Positions 49,830 through 59,010 are shown, counted from the stretch's first letter. The stretch is 64,000 nucleotides of DNA from Herbidospora yilanensis (GCF_001570565.1 NZ_BBXE01000041.1:37180-101179); one strand, 5' to 3'. Translations and numbers: made by a program. Notes: generated from the letters alone by a model not told the origin.

Positions 49830-50956
49830 GCGACCATTGTTAGCCCAGCCTGGTCGTTTCGACTACAACGGCATCGGGGATGACGCGGCCAGACCCGGCG
49901 CCGCCACTGTAAATCGGGCAGGATTTCGGCCGTTCCGACGGCGTCGACCCCACGTCTGTCGAGGAATGCGAGCACCTGCCCGGCCGCCTGGCCCGCGACC
50001 AGACCCGAGGTGATGGTGTCGCATCCCGACTGTCCCCTGATGGCGGCCCGGACGGCGGGCCAGCCCGGATCACGATCCCGCCGGGTCAGTTCGATGCAGG
50101 CCAGGCACGGCGACTGCCCGGGAACGACCAGCGGCCCGACGGCCCCGCACCCCTCGGCGCACGTGGCCAGCAGATGGGGGATGCCGAGCGTGGTGAGGTC
50201 GTGGGCCAGCAGCGGATCGGGCGCTCCGACAGGGGCCAGCACGACCAGGTCGGGCGTGGCGGAGCCGTCCATGAGCCCGGCGGCGGATCGCCCCGCCCAG
50301 GCCGTGACACTCGGCGCGACCGCGGCGGCCACCGCCACCGCGCCCTCCTCGCGGGGCCTGCCGACGTGGTCCCAGCCGAGCCCGCCGGGCACTACGTCTT
50401 CGGCCCGCGCGCACTCGGGGTCGAGCACGCAGATCCGCCCGACTCCGGCCGCCGCCAGCAGCGCGGCCACACGGGCCCCTATGCGCCCGGCGCCGTAAAT
50501 CCGGACATAAGACCTTTGTCTGCCCGTAAAGGCCGTCAGGCCCCCATCCAGGGCCGGGGGAGGGGGCTTCTGCCCGGAGGTGGTCTCCGGGAGCTCGTAC
50601 ACCGTCGGGGGAAGCGACAATGCCTCCAGGTCGGGCCTGAACCGGTCGCGCTCCTCGCGGCTGAGCGTGGACAGCGGGGCCGGCCCCGAGACGTCGTCGA
50701 GCAGGCCGCGCCCGGCGAGCAGGTCGATGATCCGCGTCGCGATCGTCTCGTCGACCTGGGATTCGGCGATGGCCTGCGCCAGCGTCCTGGTTCCGTCGAG
50801 ACCGCCCACGAATCGCCGCCCCCGCTCGTCGAGCCCGGTCAGCAGCACGGCCCGTGCGGGGTGCAGCCCGAACTGGAGGGTCTCCTCGTCACGCGTCGCG
50901 ACTCCGACGGCGGGCTTGACCCGCGGCCGGCTCGCCATACCCAAGGGTTGTGTCAT
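49826..50956 (-). CDS. ThiF-like / TOMM-cyclodehydratase-like protein (Rv3196-like)
   Basis: 376 residues from ATG 50956. The N-terminal ~115 residues resemble a RiPP-recognition/winged-helix region (GLHPARAVLLTGLDERGRRF, LVGGLDGTRTLAQAIA). A ThiF/Rossmann part follows: YVRIYGAGRIGARVAALLAAAG, VVPGQSPCLACIELTRRDRDP. The usual catalytic Arg and Asp of E1-like enzymes are not obvious, so activation of an acyl group is uncertain. Cys pairs near CLAC and the C-terminal HPRCRC may bind Zn. No precursor peptide or oxidase gene is nearby. It is coupled to the ABC1 kinase gene. Confidence 0.8.
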   Translation of the reverse strand: MTQPLGMASRPRVKPAVGVATRDEETLQFGLHPARAVLLTGLDERGRRFVGGLDGTRTLAQAIAESQVDETIATRIIDLLAGRGLLDDVSGPAPLSTLSREERDRFRPDLEALSLPPTVYELPETTSGQKPPPPALDGGLTAFTGRQRSYVRIYGAGRIGARVAALLAAAGVGRICVLDPECARAEDVVPGGLGWDHVGRPREEGAVAVAAAVAPSVTAWAGRSAAGLMDGSATPDLVVLAPVGAPDPLLAHDLTTLGIPHLLATCAEGCGAVGPLVVPGQSPCLACIELTRRDRDPGWPAVRAAIRGQSGCDTITSGLVAGQAAGQVLAFLDRRGVDAVGTAEILPDLQWRRRVWPRHPRCRCSRNDQAGLTMVA

Positions 50957-51472
50957 GGGCGGGAAACTGTCACATCCCGCGGGTCACCCGAGCCGCTTTC
51001 CCGCCGCCTGTGGATAACCGTCCATCGCGACCACCCGTCGAGCGCCAGGCCCCGATTTCTCCAAGTGGGAATTCCGGCCTCGAATCGGTCCGGCGACCGA
51101 CGTATACGGGAAAGATCGATAAGAGGTGCGGCCGCATTCACGTCCGCCGGGACCACTATTGATCATTCCTCGGCGCGCGGCGCCACCGGCCCTCGAGCGA
51201 ACCGTGATCACCGACGCCGGGTGCGCGTTGCCGCCGAGGGGATGCCCGGTGCGCGTCCGCGCAGGTCAGGCCCGCACCGCAGGTTTTACTTCTGCGCCGC
51301 CCCCCATATCCATTCGTTGCCCCGCAAACCCGGAAACAGGCCGCGCACCGGCCTTCCCGGGCCTCACAGATGGGGCCGGTGTGCCGGTTTAACGTGTGGG
51401 AAACGTTGATTGACCAGCGGGAACGTCCGTGACCCCCTGTGGAATTCCGCGCGTGTCGAGTACCGTGCATAT
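50957..51472. other. intergenic region without a recognisable gene
   Basis: 516 bp between the divergent ThiF-like gene and the metallopeptidase gene. GC content is lower than in flanking genes and no frame shows actinomycete codon bias. I see no convincing promoter, RNA gene or terminator; promoters for both genes presumably lie here. Confidence 0.5.
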
Positions 51473-51988
51473 GTGCCCCCCGAGACAGTCGAGGTTCGTC
51501 GGAGCGCACGACGGCGGCGAACCGTTTCCGCGTACCGCGATGGAGACAAGACCATCGTGCTGCTGCCTGCCGGTCTGAGCACGACCGACGAGGAGCAGTG
51601 GGTACGCCGCATGCTCGAACGCCTGGCGGCGAAGGAGCAGCGCAAAAGACCCAGCGACGACGACCTGCTCGATCGCGCGCGGGAACTGTCGGCCCGCTAC
51701 CTCGACGGACGGGCCGCGCCCTCGAGTGTGCGCTGGGTCGAGAACCAGCTCCACCGATGGGGGTCGTGCACACCAGATCATGGCACGATCCGATTGTCGG
51801 CGAGACTCCGGGGCATGCCCGCGTGGGTCGTAGACTACGTGATCATGCATGAGCTGGTGCACCTGCTGGTGCCGAGCCACGGCCCCCGGTTCTGGGCGCT
51901 GGTCGAACGTTACCCCAAGGCCGAACGCGCGCGCGGTTTCCTGGAGGGATTCTCCATGGCCGCGAGCGGCACCCCGGAGGAATGTTGA
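51473..51988 (+). CDS. YgjP/SprT-like zinc metallopeptidase
   Basis: 171 residues from GTG 51473, which begins the conserved VPPETVEVRRSARRRRTVSAY. The DUF45/YgjP features are VRWVENQLHRWGSCTPDHGTI and the zinc site DYVIMHELVHLLVPSHGPRF (HExxH plus downstream His). It is soluble with no signal peptide. The function of the family is unclear. It starts an operon: the next gene overlaps it by 7 nt. Confidence 0.9.
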   Translation: MPPETVEVRRSARRRRTVSAYRDGDKTIVLLPAGLSTTDEEQWVRRMLERLAAKEQRKRPSDDDLLDRARELSARYLDGRAAPSSVRWVENQLHRWGSCTPDHGTIRLSARLRGMPAWVVDYVIMHELVHLLVPSHGPRFWALVERYPKAERARGFLEGFSMAASGTPEEC

Positions 51989-52566
51989 CCGAACGGCTGG
52001 TGGCCGTCCTGGTGACCCCGTCGTGCGGTGACGCCGCGCCACCGGGGGTCGGCCGTGACGAGTTCCTTCGCGCCGTGGCCGAGGACACGTACGAGATGGT
52101 CGCCGGGCTCGACCTGGTGACCCCAGTGATCATATCGGTTGGAGTCACAGGCTTGGAGGAGATCGCCTGGCCGGGCACGCCGGTGATCTCCGTCGAGTCC
52201 GCCGGCCAGGCCTTCGCCGCGCTGCCCCCGGCCGACCAGGCCGTCGTGGTCTGCGGCGACGCGCCCGACCTGCCGCCGCTGCTGATCGGGAAGCTCTTCC
52301 GCGAGCTCGGCCGCGCCGAGATCGCCGTCTGCCCGTCCGACACCGGGGGAGCGGTCGCGGTGGCCGCCCACCTGCCGTTCCCCGAATGGGCGACCCTCGA
52401 CGTCGACCACCCCGAGGTCGTCAAGGCGCTGCGCGCCCAGGCCCCCGGCCCCCGCAAGGTCGCCACCGGGCCGGGCTGGCACCGCCTGCGCGGGCCCGGC
52501 GACCTCGCCCGCCTCGACCCGGGCCTGGAAGGATGGGACGCCACCAGGGCGTTGGTACTGGCGTGA
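51982..52566 (+). CDS. nucleotidyltransferase-like protein (possible DUF2064-type fold)
   Basis: 194 residues from ATG 51982, overlapping the metallopeptidase stop. The core DQAVVVCGDAPDLPPLLIGK and AEIAVCPSDTGGAVAVAAHL recalls the DxPxLPPxLL...GGxxxxA pattern of DUF2064 and MobA-like transferases. The N-terminal nucleotide loop is not typical. I call the fold with modest confidence and do not name a substrate. It is coupled to the AraC gene by GTGA. Confidence 0.6.
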   Translation: MLTERLVAVLVTPSCGDAAPPGVGRDEFLRAVAEDTYEMVAGLDLVTPVIISVGVTGLEEIAWPGTPVISVESAGQAFAALPPADQAVVVCGDAPDLPPLLIGKLFRELGRAEIAVCPSDTGGAVAVAAHLPFPEWATLDVDHPEVVKALRAQAPGPRKVATGPGWHRLRGPGDLARLDPGLEGWDATRALVLA

Positions 52567-52988
52567 ACCGCGACGACCTCGTCCGGCTGCGCAGGGTCCG
52601 CGACATGATGGACCGCGACTACGCCAGCCCCCTCGACGTGCCCGCCCTGGCCCAAGCCGCCCTCATGTCCCCCGGCCACTTCTCCCGCAGCTTCCGGGCG
52701 GCCTACGGCGAGACGCCCTACAGCTACCTCATGACCCGCCGGATCGAACGCGCCAAGGCGCTGCTCCGCAACGGCGACCTGTCGGTCACCGACGTCTGCT
52801 TCGCCGTCGGCTGTACGTCGCTCGGCTCCTTCAGCTCCCGCTTCACCGAGCTGGTCGGGGAGAGCCCCAGCGCCTACCGCGCCCGCTCCCACGACGACGC
52901 CGCCGCCATCCCCGCCTGCATGGCGAAGATCCACACCAGGCCGGTCAGGAACGGAGAAGCCAACGCCACCGATCGCCCTCTAGCGTGA
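52563..52988 (+). CDS. AraC-family transcriptional regulator (minimal, DNA-binding domain)
   Basis: 141 residues from GTG 52563. Two helix-turn-helix units: LDVPALAQAALMSPGHFSRSF and LSVTDVCFAVGCTSLGSFSS, followed by FTELVGESPSAYRAR, the AraC signature. There is no N-terminal effector domain, so it probably responds without its own ligand pocket. It is overlapped by or adjacent to a glyoxalase-fold gene, a pairing often seen in actinomycetes; it may control that gene. Confidence 0.92.
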   Translation: MNRDDLVRLRRVRDMMDRDYASPLDVPALAQAALMSPGHFSRSFRAAYGETPYSYLMTRRIERAKALLRNGDLSVTDVCFAVGCTSLGSFSSRFTELVGESPSAYRARSHDDAAAIPACMAKIHTRPVRNGEANATDRPLA

Positions 52989-52993
52989 GGTGC

Positions 52994-53416
52994 ATGGACA
53001 TCAAACTGCACACCTGCTTCATCGCCGTCGACGACCACGACACCGCGCTCGCCTTCTACCGCGACGTGCTCGGCATGGAGGTCCGCAACGACGTCTCCTA
53101 CGAGGGCATGCGCTGGGTGACCGTCGGCTCGCCGGCGCAGCCCGACGTGGAGATCGTGCTCGAACCGCCGCTGGCCGACCCCAACGCCTCGGCCGAGGAC
53201 AAGGAGACCATGTCCGAGCTGCTGGCCAAGGGCCTGCTGCGCGGTCTGATCTTCACCACCGACGACTGCGACGCCACCTTCGAGAAGATCGCCGAAGCGG
53301 GCGCAGAAGTCCTCCAGGAGCCGATCGACCAGTTCTACGGCGTCCGCGACTGCGCCTTCCGCGACCCGTCGGGCAACCTGCTGCGGTTCAACCAGCCGCT
53401 GAAGAAGGAAGCCTGA
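52994..53416 (+). CDS. glyoxalase/bleomycin-resistance (VOC) superfamily protein
   Basis: 140 residues from ATG 52994; GTG 52985 also fits and would overlap the AraC stop by GTGA. One or two VOC beta-alpha-beta-beta-beta modules: TCFIAVDDHDTALAFYRDVL, GLIFTTDDCDATFEKIAEAG, CAFRDPSGNLLRFNQP. Metal residues (His, Glu) appear but the substrate is unknown. Its end overlaps the convergent endonuclease/phosphatase-fold gene by 29 bp. Confidence 0.9.
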   Translation: MDIKLHTCFIAVDDHDTALAFYRDVLGMEVRNDVSYEGMRWVTVGSPAQPDVEIVLEPPLADPNASAEDKETMSELLAKGLLRGLIFTTDDCDATFEKIAEAGAEVLQEPIDQFYGVRDCAFRDPSGNLLRFNQPLKKEA

Positions 53417-54398
53417 GCACGGTGAAGAGCGCCCGGTGGTCGGTGCCGGCCACGTCGTGCACGCTGGCGTGGCCGACCGCCACCCGGGGGTCGACCAGCA
53501 CGTGGTCGATGGTGATGAAGGGCGGCAGCCGCCGCCCGGCCGGCCAGGTCGCGATCAGGCCCTTGCCCGTGGCGTCGGCGGCGTCGACCCACCCGTGGCC
53601 CAGCACCGCGCGGAACTCCGCGTGGTCGAAGGTGGCGTTGTAGTCGCCCGCCAGGATGCGGATCGTGCCGGCCTCGGGCCGGGGCAGCGATCGCAGCCCG
53701 TCGCGCCACAGGCCGATGTCGCGCCCCAGCGGCGCCACCGTGTGCACGTCGACCAGCTCGACGGGCGGGCCGCCGGGAATCTCGATCTTCGCGTACGGCA
53801 TCCGGTGCCCGTCCCCGGGCGCGAAGGGCACCAGCGGGGTCACCGGGAACCGCGAGTAGACGCCCGACCCCGCGGCGCTCCAGTGGGGCTCCAGATGCGT
53901 GTACGGCATCAGGGCCCCCAGCCCCGCCGCGGCCAGCCCTTCGACGGCCCGGGGGCTCAGCTCCTGCACCGAGATCACATCGGGGCGCGAAGAACGTACG
54001 AGGGCCATCAGAGAACCGACGTCGGCGCGCCCGAAGCGCATGTTGACCGACAGCACCCGCAACGACGGCCCGTCGGCCGAGGGTTGCGCCGAGGGCAGCG
54101 CCCGAGGCAGCACCACGAACGACAACCCGACGACCGGCACCAGCGCGACGACGGCGGCCCGCCGGGCCCGGCACAACACCGCGACCAGGACCGCCACGAC
54201 CGCCCCGAGCACCGCGTAGGGCGTGCCGGTGGACAGGAGCGTGCCGAACCCGGTGAGCTCGATCCCGGTCAGCCGGAAGACCGCCCAGACCACGCCGATC
54301 CCGGCAAGCAGCCAGGCGAACGCCCGCCGCTTGCGCCCCGGCGAGGGGGCGGGCGAGCGGATCTCCCCGCCGACGTCGACGCCTACCTGTGTGTCCAC
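53388..54398 (-). CDS. membrane-anchored endonuclease/exonuclease/phosphatase-fold protein
   Basis: About 336 residues from GTG 54398 (GTG 54407 is possible). Two or three N-terminal transmembrane helices (~LAGIGVVWAVFRLTGIEL; ~PYAVLGAVVAVLVAVL; ~AVVALVPVVGLSFVVLP) precede an EEP domain outside the membrane: LRVLSVNMRFG, PDVISVQELSP, SGVYSRFPV, ILAGDYNATFDHA, FITIDHVLV and GTDHRALFTV. Such proteins hydrolyse phosphodiesters of lipids or nucleic acids; the substrate is unknown. Confidence 0.9.
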   Translation of the reverse strand: MDTQVGVDVGGEIRSPAPSPGRKRRAFAWLLAGIGVVWAVFRLTGIELTGFGTLLSTGTPYAVLGAVVAVLVAVLCRARRAAVVALVPVVGLSFVVLPRALPSAQPSADGPSLRVLSVNMRFGRADVGSLMALVRSSRPDVISVQELSPRAVEGLAAAGLGALMPYTHLEPHWSAAGSGVYSRFPVTPLVPFAPGDGHRMPYAKIEIPGGPPVELVDVHTVAPLGRDIGLWRDGLRSLPRPEAGTIRILAGDYNATFDHAEFRAVLGHGWVDAADATGKGLIATWPAGRRLPPFITIDHVLVDPRVAVGHASVHDVAGTDHRALFTVLRLPSSAAG

Positions 54399-54438
54399 CC
54401 CGGCCACACTAACCAGCGCCGCGCAGGGGAGGGGTAAG

Positions 54439-54993
54439 TCAGTTGTGAAGATCGTGTGCGAGCATCGCGCGGGCCCTGTGCGCGAGCCGCCGGGTGGCCA
54501 TGTCGCTCGGCTCGGGGATGTCGTCGACCGGGAACCAGTCGAGCGCGAGCGACTCGTCACTGATCACGAACTCGGCGCCGGGCGGCGCGACCGCGCCGAA
54601 CTCCACGTCGAGGTGCCAGCACCGCGGCGGATGGCACCAGACCTCGTGCCGGTCGAGCGCCAGCGGGCCGGGCAGCAGGGTCAGGCCGGGGATGCCCGAC
54701 TCCTCGACCGCCTCACGCAGCGCCACGTCGGGCAGCGTCCGGTCGCCAGGCTCGCAGTGGCCGCCCATCGGGAGCCACAACTTCGCCTTCGGATGGTGGG
54801 TGAGCAGCACCTTCGCGCCGTCGTGGGACAACACCGCCGTCGTGGCGGTCAGGTGCCCCGGTGCGCACTCACGCCACATGCCGTTCTCGTGGTCGGCCAG
54901 ATGACGGAGGAACTCCTGGCGGAGCGTCTCCTCCTGCGGGGTCGGGCCGGTCCAGGCCGCCAGCAGCGCCGCGGCTTCGTCGCGCAGGGTCAC
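54439..54993 (-). CDS. Nudix hydrolase
   Basis: 184 residues from GTG 54993, overlapping the DUF2342 stop as GTGA. Nudix box: GGHCEPGDRTLPDVALREAV then EESGI, with an extra residue in the loop compared with the canonical spacing. A ~45-residue N-terminal helical extension precedes the domain, and HEVWCHPPRCWHLDVEF is typical of a sub-group seen in actinomycetes. The substrate is unknown. Co-translated with the DUF2342 gene. Confidence 0.9.
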   Translation of the reverse strand: MTLRDEAAALLAAWTGPTPQEETLRQEFLRHLADHENGMWRECAPGHLTATTAVLSHDGAKVLLTHHPKAKLWLPMGGHCEPGDRTLPDVALREAVEESGIPGLTLLPGPLALDRHEVWCHPPRCWHLDVEFGAVAPPGAEFVISDESLALDWFPVDDIPEPSDMATRRLAHRARAMLAHDLHN

Positions 54994-56249
54994 TTGTCTT
55001 CGTCGTCGTTTTCTTCGAGGAACTTCAGCAGGCCGAGGTCGAAGTCCTCCTTGCCGGCCACGAACGCCTCGGGGTTGTCGAGGTCGTCGGAGTTCGGCAT
55101 GAGGTCGGGGTGGCTCCACACCGCGTCGCGCTCGTCGACGCCGCGCGCCTCGCCCAGCGCCCTCCACAACGCCGCCGCCTCGCGCAGCCGCCGGGGCCGC
55201 AGTTCCAGGCCGACCAGCGTGGAGAAGGTGAGCTCGGCGGGACCGCCGGAGGCCCGGCGGCGCCGGACCGTCTCGGCCAGCGCGCCGGCCGAGGGCAGCT
55301 TGCCCGCCGCCGCCGCGTCGACGACCGTGGCGACCCAGCCCTCGACCAGCGCGAGCGTGGTCTCCAGGCGGGCCAGGGCGGCCTTCTGCCGCTCGGTCTC
55401 GGCGGGCTTGAGCAGGTCGCCGCCCGACAGGATCTCCTGGAGCCGCGACGGGTCGTTGATGTCGAGCCCCTGGAGCTTCTCCTGGAGGGCCGAGACGTCG
55501 ACGGTGATGCCGCGGGCGTATTCCTCGATCGCCCCGAGCAGGTGTGACTTCAGCCACGGCACGTGCTGGAACAGCCGGTGATGAGCCGCTTCACGAAGGG
55601 CCAGGTAGAGGCGGATCTCCTCGGCGGGCAGTTCGAGCCCCTGGCTGAACGCCGCGATCCCGCCGGGCAGCAGTGCGGCGGTCTCCGACAGCGGCAGGCC
55701 GATGTCGCTGGTGCCGATGACCTCCCGGGCGAGGGTGCCGAGGGCCTGGCCGATCTGCTGGCCGACCATCATGCCGCCCATCTGCTTCAGCATGCCCATC
55801 AGCGGCCCCGCCATGGCCTGCGCCTCGGCCGGGAGCCCGGCGGCGCCGAGGCTGCCGCCCATGGTCTCGACCATCTTGGCGGCCACCGGGTCGCAGAGCT
55901 GGCCCCAGATCGGCGTGGTCTTCTCGATCCACTCCGACCGGCTCCACGCCTGCGGGTTCGACACGCCGCTCGGCAACGACGTGGCCTCGTTGAGCCACAG
56001 GTCGGCCAGGTTCAGCGCGTCGACGACCTGGCGTCTCTCCCCTTCCATCACGCTGGGATCACCGCCGTCGGCGACCACCGCGTGGCGGGCGATGTTCTTC
56101 GCCATCTCCCAGTTCACCGGACCGGAGCCCGGTGGGGCCGAGAGCATGTCGGCGAACTGGCGCATCGCCTGCGCCATCTGCTCGGGGTTGCCGAACATGG
56201 CGAACGGGTTCTCGTTAGGATCGTTTTCGCGACCTGGCAGGTCAGTCAC
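54990..56249 (-). CDS. DUF2342 family zinc-dependent metalloprotease-like protein (Rv3195-like)
   Basis: 419 residues. Nearly all-helical after a short disordered N-terminus. Signatures are the Gly/Met-rich helix LMGMLKQMGGMMVGQQIGQA, TSDIGLPLSETAALLPGG and the zinc-site-like LREAAHHRLFQHVPWLKSHL (a variant of HExxH). Annotated in actinobacteria as zinc-dependent metalloprotease or F420 biosynthesis-associated protein; activity is not shown. Order with the Nudix gene and PDZ protease follows mycobacteria. Confidence 0.9.
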   Translation of the reverse strand: MTDLPGRENDPNENPFAMFGNPEQMAQAMRQFADMLSAPPGSGPVNWEMAKNIARHAVVADGGDPSVMEGERRQVVDALNLADLWLNEATSLPSGVSNPQAWSRSEWIEKTTPIWGQLCDPVAAKMVETMGGSLGAAGLPAEAQAMAGPLMGMLKQMGGMMVGQQIGQALGTLAREVIGTSDIGLPLSETAALLPGGIAAFSQGLELPAEEIRLYLALREAAHHRLFQHVPWLKSHLLGAIEEYARGITVDVSALQEKLQGLDINDPSRLQEILSGGDLLKPAETERQKAALARLETTLALVEGWVATVVDAAAAGKLPSAGALAETVRRRRASGGPAELTFSTLVGLELRPRRLREAAALWRALGEARGVDERDAVWSHPDLMPNSDDLDNPEAFVAGKEDFDLGLLKFLEENDDEDK

Positions 56250-56331
56250 CGCGCCACCTCGTGCAGGATGGAGGAGTCCACATCCGCCACGTTATCCGTC
56301 GTGGGGCGTGTCAGCGCAAAGTGAGGACCGC

Positions 56332-57402
56332 GTGCCAGTCTCGAAACGCCATCGTCCGCCCGTCGTCGCCGTCACCGGCGCGGCCTCGGGAGTAGGCAGG
56401 GCGTTCCTGTCGAAAGTCGCCTCGTCTGCGGATTTCCGCCGTGTGGTGGCGATCGACGCGCAACGCGGCGACGTCACCGACGTGACCTGGCGGGTGCTTG
56501 ACATCCGCGATCCGCTCTTGGCGAACCGGATCTCCGACGTCGACGTGCTGGTCCATCTGGCGGGCGACTTCTCGCTCGACGGCGACCCCGCCGAACGCCG
56601 GGCCTACAACCTGCGGGCCGCCCAGACCGTCCTCACCGCCTCGGCCGCCGCCCGCGTGCGCCGGGTGGTGCTGGTCACCAGCGCGATGGTGTACGGCGCC
56701 GACGCCGACAACCCCGTGCCGCTGCCCGAAGACGCCCCCGTGGCGGCCGAACCCGACACCGGCGTCGTGGGCGACCATCTTGAGATCGAGTCGCTGGTCC
56801 GCCGCTCGCTGCGGGCCCACCCCGGCCTGGAGGTCGTGGTGCTGCGCCCGGCCGCCCTGGTCGGGCCCGAGGTCGACACCGTGGTCACCCGCCACTTCGA
56901 GGCCCCCCGCCTGCTCGTCGTCAAGGGCTGCCTGCCCCGCTGGCAGTTCTGCCACGTCGACGACCTCGTCTCGGCCCTGGAACTGGCCGCGCTCGGCCAC
57001 GTCAACGGCGTGGTCGCGGTGGGTTCCGAAGGCTGGCTGGAGATGGAGCAGGTCGAGGAGGTCTCCGGCGTACGCCGCTTCGAGCTCCCCGCGGGCCTGA
57101 CCTTCTCCACGGCCCAGCGCCTCCACCGTCTGGGCATCACCCCGGCCCCGGCCACCGACCTCCACTACGTCGTCTACCCCTGGGTCGTCGACTGCGCGAC
57201 CCTGCGGGCCGCGGGCTGGAAGCCGGCCTGGACCAACGAGGCCGCCCTGCGCGAGCTGATGACCTACCGCGAGGGCAAGCACGCCGTCGTCGGCCGCCGC
57301 CTCTCCGGCAAGGACGCCACCCTGACCGCCGCCGGCGCCACCGTCGCCGTCATCGGCACGGCCGCGATCGTCCGCGCGGCCCGGCGGAAGAAGAAGATTT
57401 AG
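56332..57402 (+). CDS. NAD-dependent epimerase/dehydratase family protein (SDR)
   Basis: 356 residues from GTG 56332, with AGTGAGGA upstream. The extended-SDR features: VVAVTGAASGVGRAFLSKVA (nucleotide loop), VDVLVHLAGDFSLDGDP, VVLVTSAMVYGADADN. The catalytic YxxxK is not visible at its usual place (the region reads DTGVVGDHLEIESLVRR), so the enzyme may be an atypical, non-catalytic or NADH-binding member. A hydrophobic C-terminus (~ATVAVIGTAAIVRAA) followed by RRKKKI suggests membrane attachment. Confidence 0.85.
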   Translation: MPVSKRHRPPVVAVTGAASGVGRAFLSKVASSADFRRVVAIDAQRGDVTDVTWRVLDIRDPLLANRISDVDVLVHLAGDFSLDGDPAERRAYNLRAAQTVLTASAAARVRRVVLVTSAMVYGADADNPVPLPEDAPVAAEPDTGVVGDHLEIESLVRRSLRAHPGLEVVVLRPAALVGPEVDTVVTRHFEAPRLLVVKGCLPRWQFCHVDDLVSALELAALGHVNGVVAVGSEGWLEMEQVEEVSGVRRFELPAGLTFSTAQRLHRLGITPAPATDLHYVVYPWVVDCATLRAAGWKPAWTNEAALRELMTYREGKHAVVGRRLSGKDATLTAAGATVAVIGTAAIVRAARRKKKI

Positions 57403-57411
57403 ACTCGTCGG

Positions 57412-57834
57412 GTGGACGTCATCCGCCTCCTGGCCATCCGCGAGACCCCGCTCTCCGTCGACGAGGTGGTCGCCGCCGTCGGCGACCACGCGGCCGGGGG
57501 CACCACGCTCTTCATCGGCACCGTCCGCGACCTCGACGAGGGCCGCGGCGTCGAGCTGCTGTCCTACTCGGCCCACCCGAGTGCCGAGGCCGAGCTCCGG
57601 CGGGTGGCCGAGAAGGTGGCCGCCGACTTCCCGGTGACCGCGCTCGCGGCCGTCCACCGGGTCGGCGACCTGGAGCTGGGCGACATCGCGGTGATCGTCG
57701 CGGTGGCCTGCCCCCACCGGGGCGAGGCGTTCGCGGCATCGCGGCGGCTGATCGACGACCTCAAGCACGAGGTGCCGATCTGGAAGAACCAGCGCTTCAC
57801 GGACGGATCGGCCGAGTGGGTCGGCGCCTGTTAG
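57412..57834 (+). CDS. moaE: molybdopterin synthase catalytic subunit MoaE
   Basis: 140 residues from GTG 57412. Family motifs: GTTLFIGTVRDLDEGRGV, HRVGDLELGDIAVIVAVAC and HRGEAFAASRRLIDDLKHEVPIWKNQRF. The enzyme inserts sulfur from MoaD thiocarboxylate into cPMP. MoaD is not next to it; MoeZ (18.3 kb) may charge MoaD. It is 9 bp after the epimerase-like gene. Confidence 0.94.
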   Translation: MDVIRLLAIRETPLSVDEVVAAVGDHAAGGTTLFIGTVRDLDEGRGVELLSYSAHPSAEAELRRVAEKVAADFPVTALAAVHRVGDLELGDIAVIVAVACPHRGEAFAASRRLIDDLKHEVPIWKNQRFTDGSAEWVGAC

Positions 57835-57868
57835 CCGCTCCTTATCGGTGAGCCCTTAGAGTTCTGGC

Positions 57869-58912
57869 ATGTCCCGACGTGCCCTCACCCTGCTCGTGGC
57901 GGGTTTCCTCACACTCGCGCTGGCTGTGGGCGGAGCGCTGCTCCCCGTCCCCTACGTGGTGTTGTCACCCGGCCCGACCGAGAACACGATCGGCGACGTG
58001 AAGGGCAAGCCGGTGATCACCGTCACCGGCCACCAGACCTATCCCACGACCGGCATGCTCAGCATGGTCACCGTCGCCTACCAGGGCGGCCCCGGCAACC
58101 GCATCGGCCTGCTGACCGCGCTGCGCGGCTGGCTCGACGACACCATCGCCGTCGTGCCGGAAGAGACGATCTTCCCCAGGGAGCAGACCGTCGAAGAGGT
58201 CGAAGAGGAGAACACCGCCGAGATGGCGACCTCCCAGGAGACCTCCACCGCCGCCGCCCTGCGGGAACTCAAGATCGCCTACCAGAACGTGGTCGAGGTC
58301 GCCAGCACCGACAAGGGTTCCCCGGCCGAGGGCAAACTGCTGCCCGGCGACGTGATCACGACCGTCGACGGCGACCCGGCCACCGACATGGAGACGGTGG
58401 CCTCCCTGGTCCGCAAGCACACCCCCGGCGACGACGTCACCTTCGGCATCGACCGCAAGAACGTCAAACAGGACGTGACGGTCAAGACCGTGAAGGGTCC
58501 CAACGGCCAGGCCATCGTCGGCGTCCGCATGGGGATGTCCTACAAGTTCCCCTTCACCGTCGACATCAGCGTCGGCGACGTCGGCGGCCCGAGCGCGGGC
58601 CTGATGTTCTCCCTGGGCATCTACGACAAGCTCACCCCCGGCCCGCTGACCGGCGGCAAGGCCATCGCCGGCACCGGCACGATGGACGGCGAGGGCAACG
58701 TCGGCGCCATCGGCGGAATCGAGCAGAAGATGGTCGGCGCCAAGAAGGCCGGCGCCACGGTCTTCCTGACGCCCTCGGCGAACTGTCCCGCCGCCGTCGC
58801 GGCCGTCCCCGACGGATTGCGCCTGGTCAAGGTCGACACCCTGAACGGCGCCATCAAGGCGATCGACGCGATTCGGACCGGATCGGGATCCGTCCCCGCC
58901 TGCGCTTCCTGA
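57869..58912 (+). CDS. PDZ-domain, Lon-like (S16) membrane-anchored protease
   Basis: 347 residues from ATG 57869. One N-terminal transmembrane helix (~4-28), a periplasm-facing PDZ domain (~130-215; GKLLPGDVITTVDGDPATDM) and a Lon-type peptidase domain with the catalytic Ser in GGPSAGLMFSL and Lys in EQKMVGAKKAGA. Ser-Lys dyad protease without ATPase; corresponds to Rv3194c. It lies upstream of UPF0182 in mycobacterial order. Confidence 0.93.
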   Translation: MSRRALTLLVAGFLTLALAVGGALLPVPYVVLSPGPTENTIGDVKGKPVITVTGHQTYPTTGMLSMVTVAYQGGPGNRIGLLTALRGWLDDTIAVVPEETIFPREQTVEEVEEENTAEMATSQETSTAAALRELKIAYQNVVEVASTDKGSPAEGKLLPGDVITTVDGDPATDMETVASLVRKHTPGDDVTFGIDRKNVKQDVTVKTVKGPNGQAIVGVRMGMSYKFPFTVDISVGDVGGPSAGLMFSLGIYDKLTPGPLTGGKAIAGTGTMDGEGNVGAIGGIEQKMVGAKKAGATVFLTPSANCPAAVAAVPDGLRLVKVDTLNGAIKAIDAIRTGSGSVPACAS

Positions 58913-59010
58913 ACACTTTCCCGAGAGCTTTCCGGAAGCGCAGCACTGCCGAACGCGGTGTAGGTTGCCAGGCACAGACCGTTTGTGCTTTTGACCAAAG
59001 GGGTTTGGCG

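Noticed and set aside
51000..51460. Possible small genes in the 516-bp gap before the YgjP-type gene
   Set aside because: The frames lack codon bias, ribosome sites and recognisable sequence.
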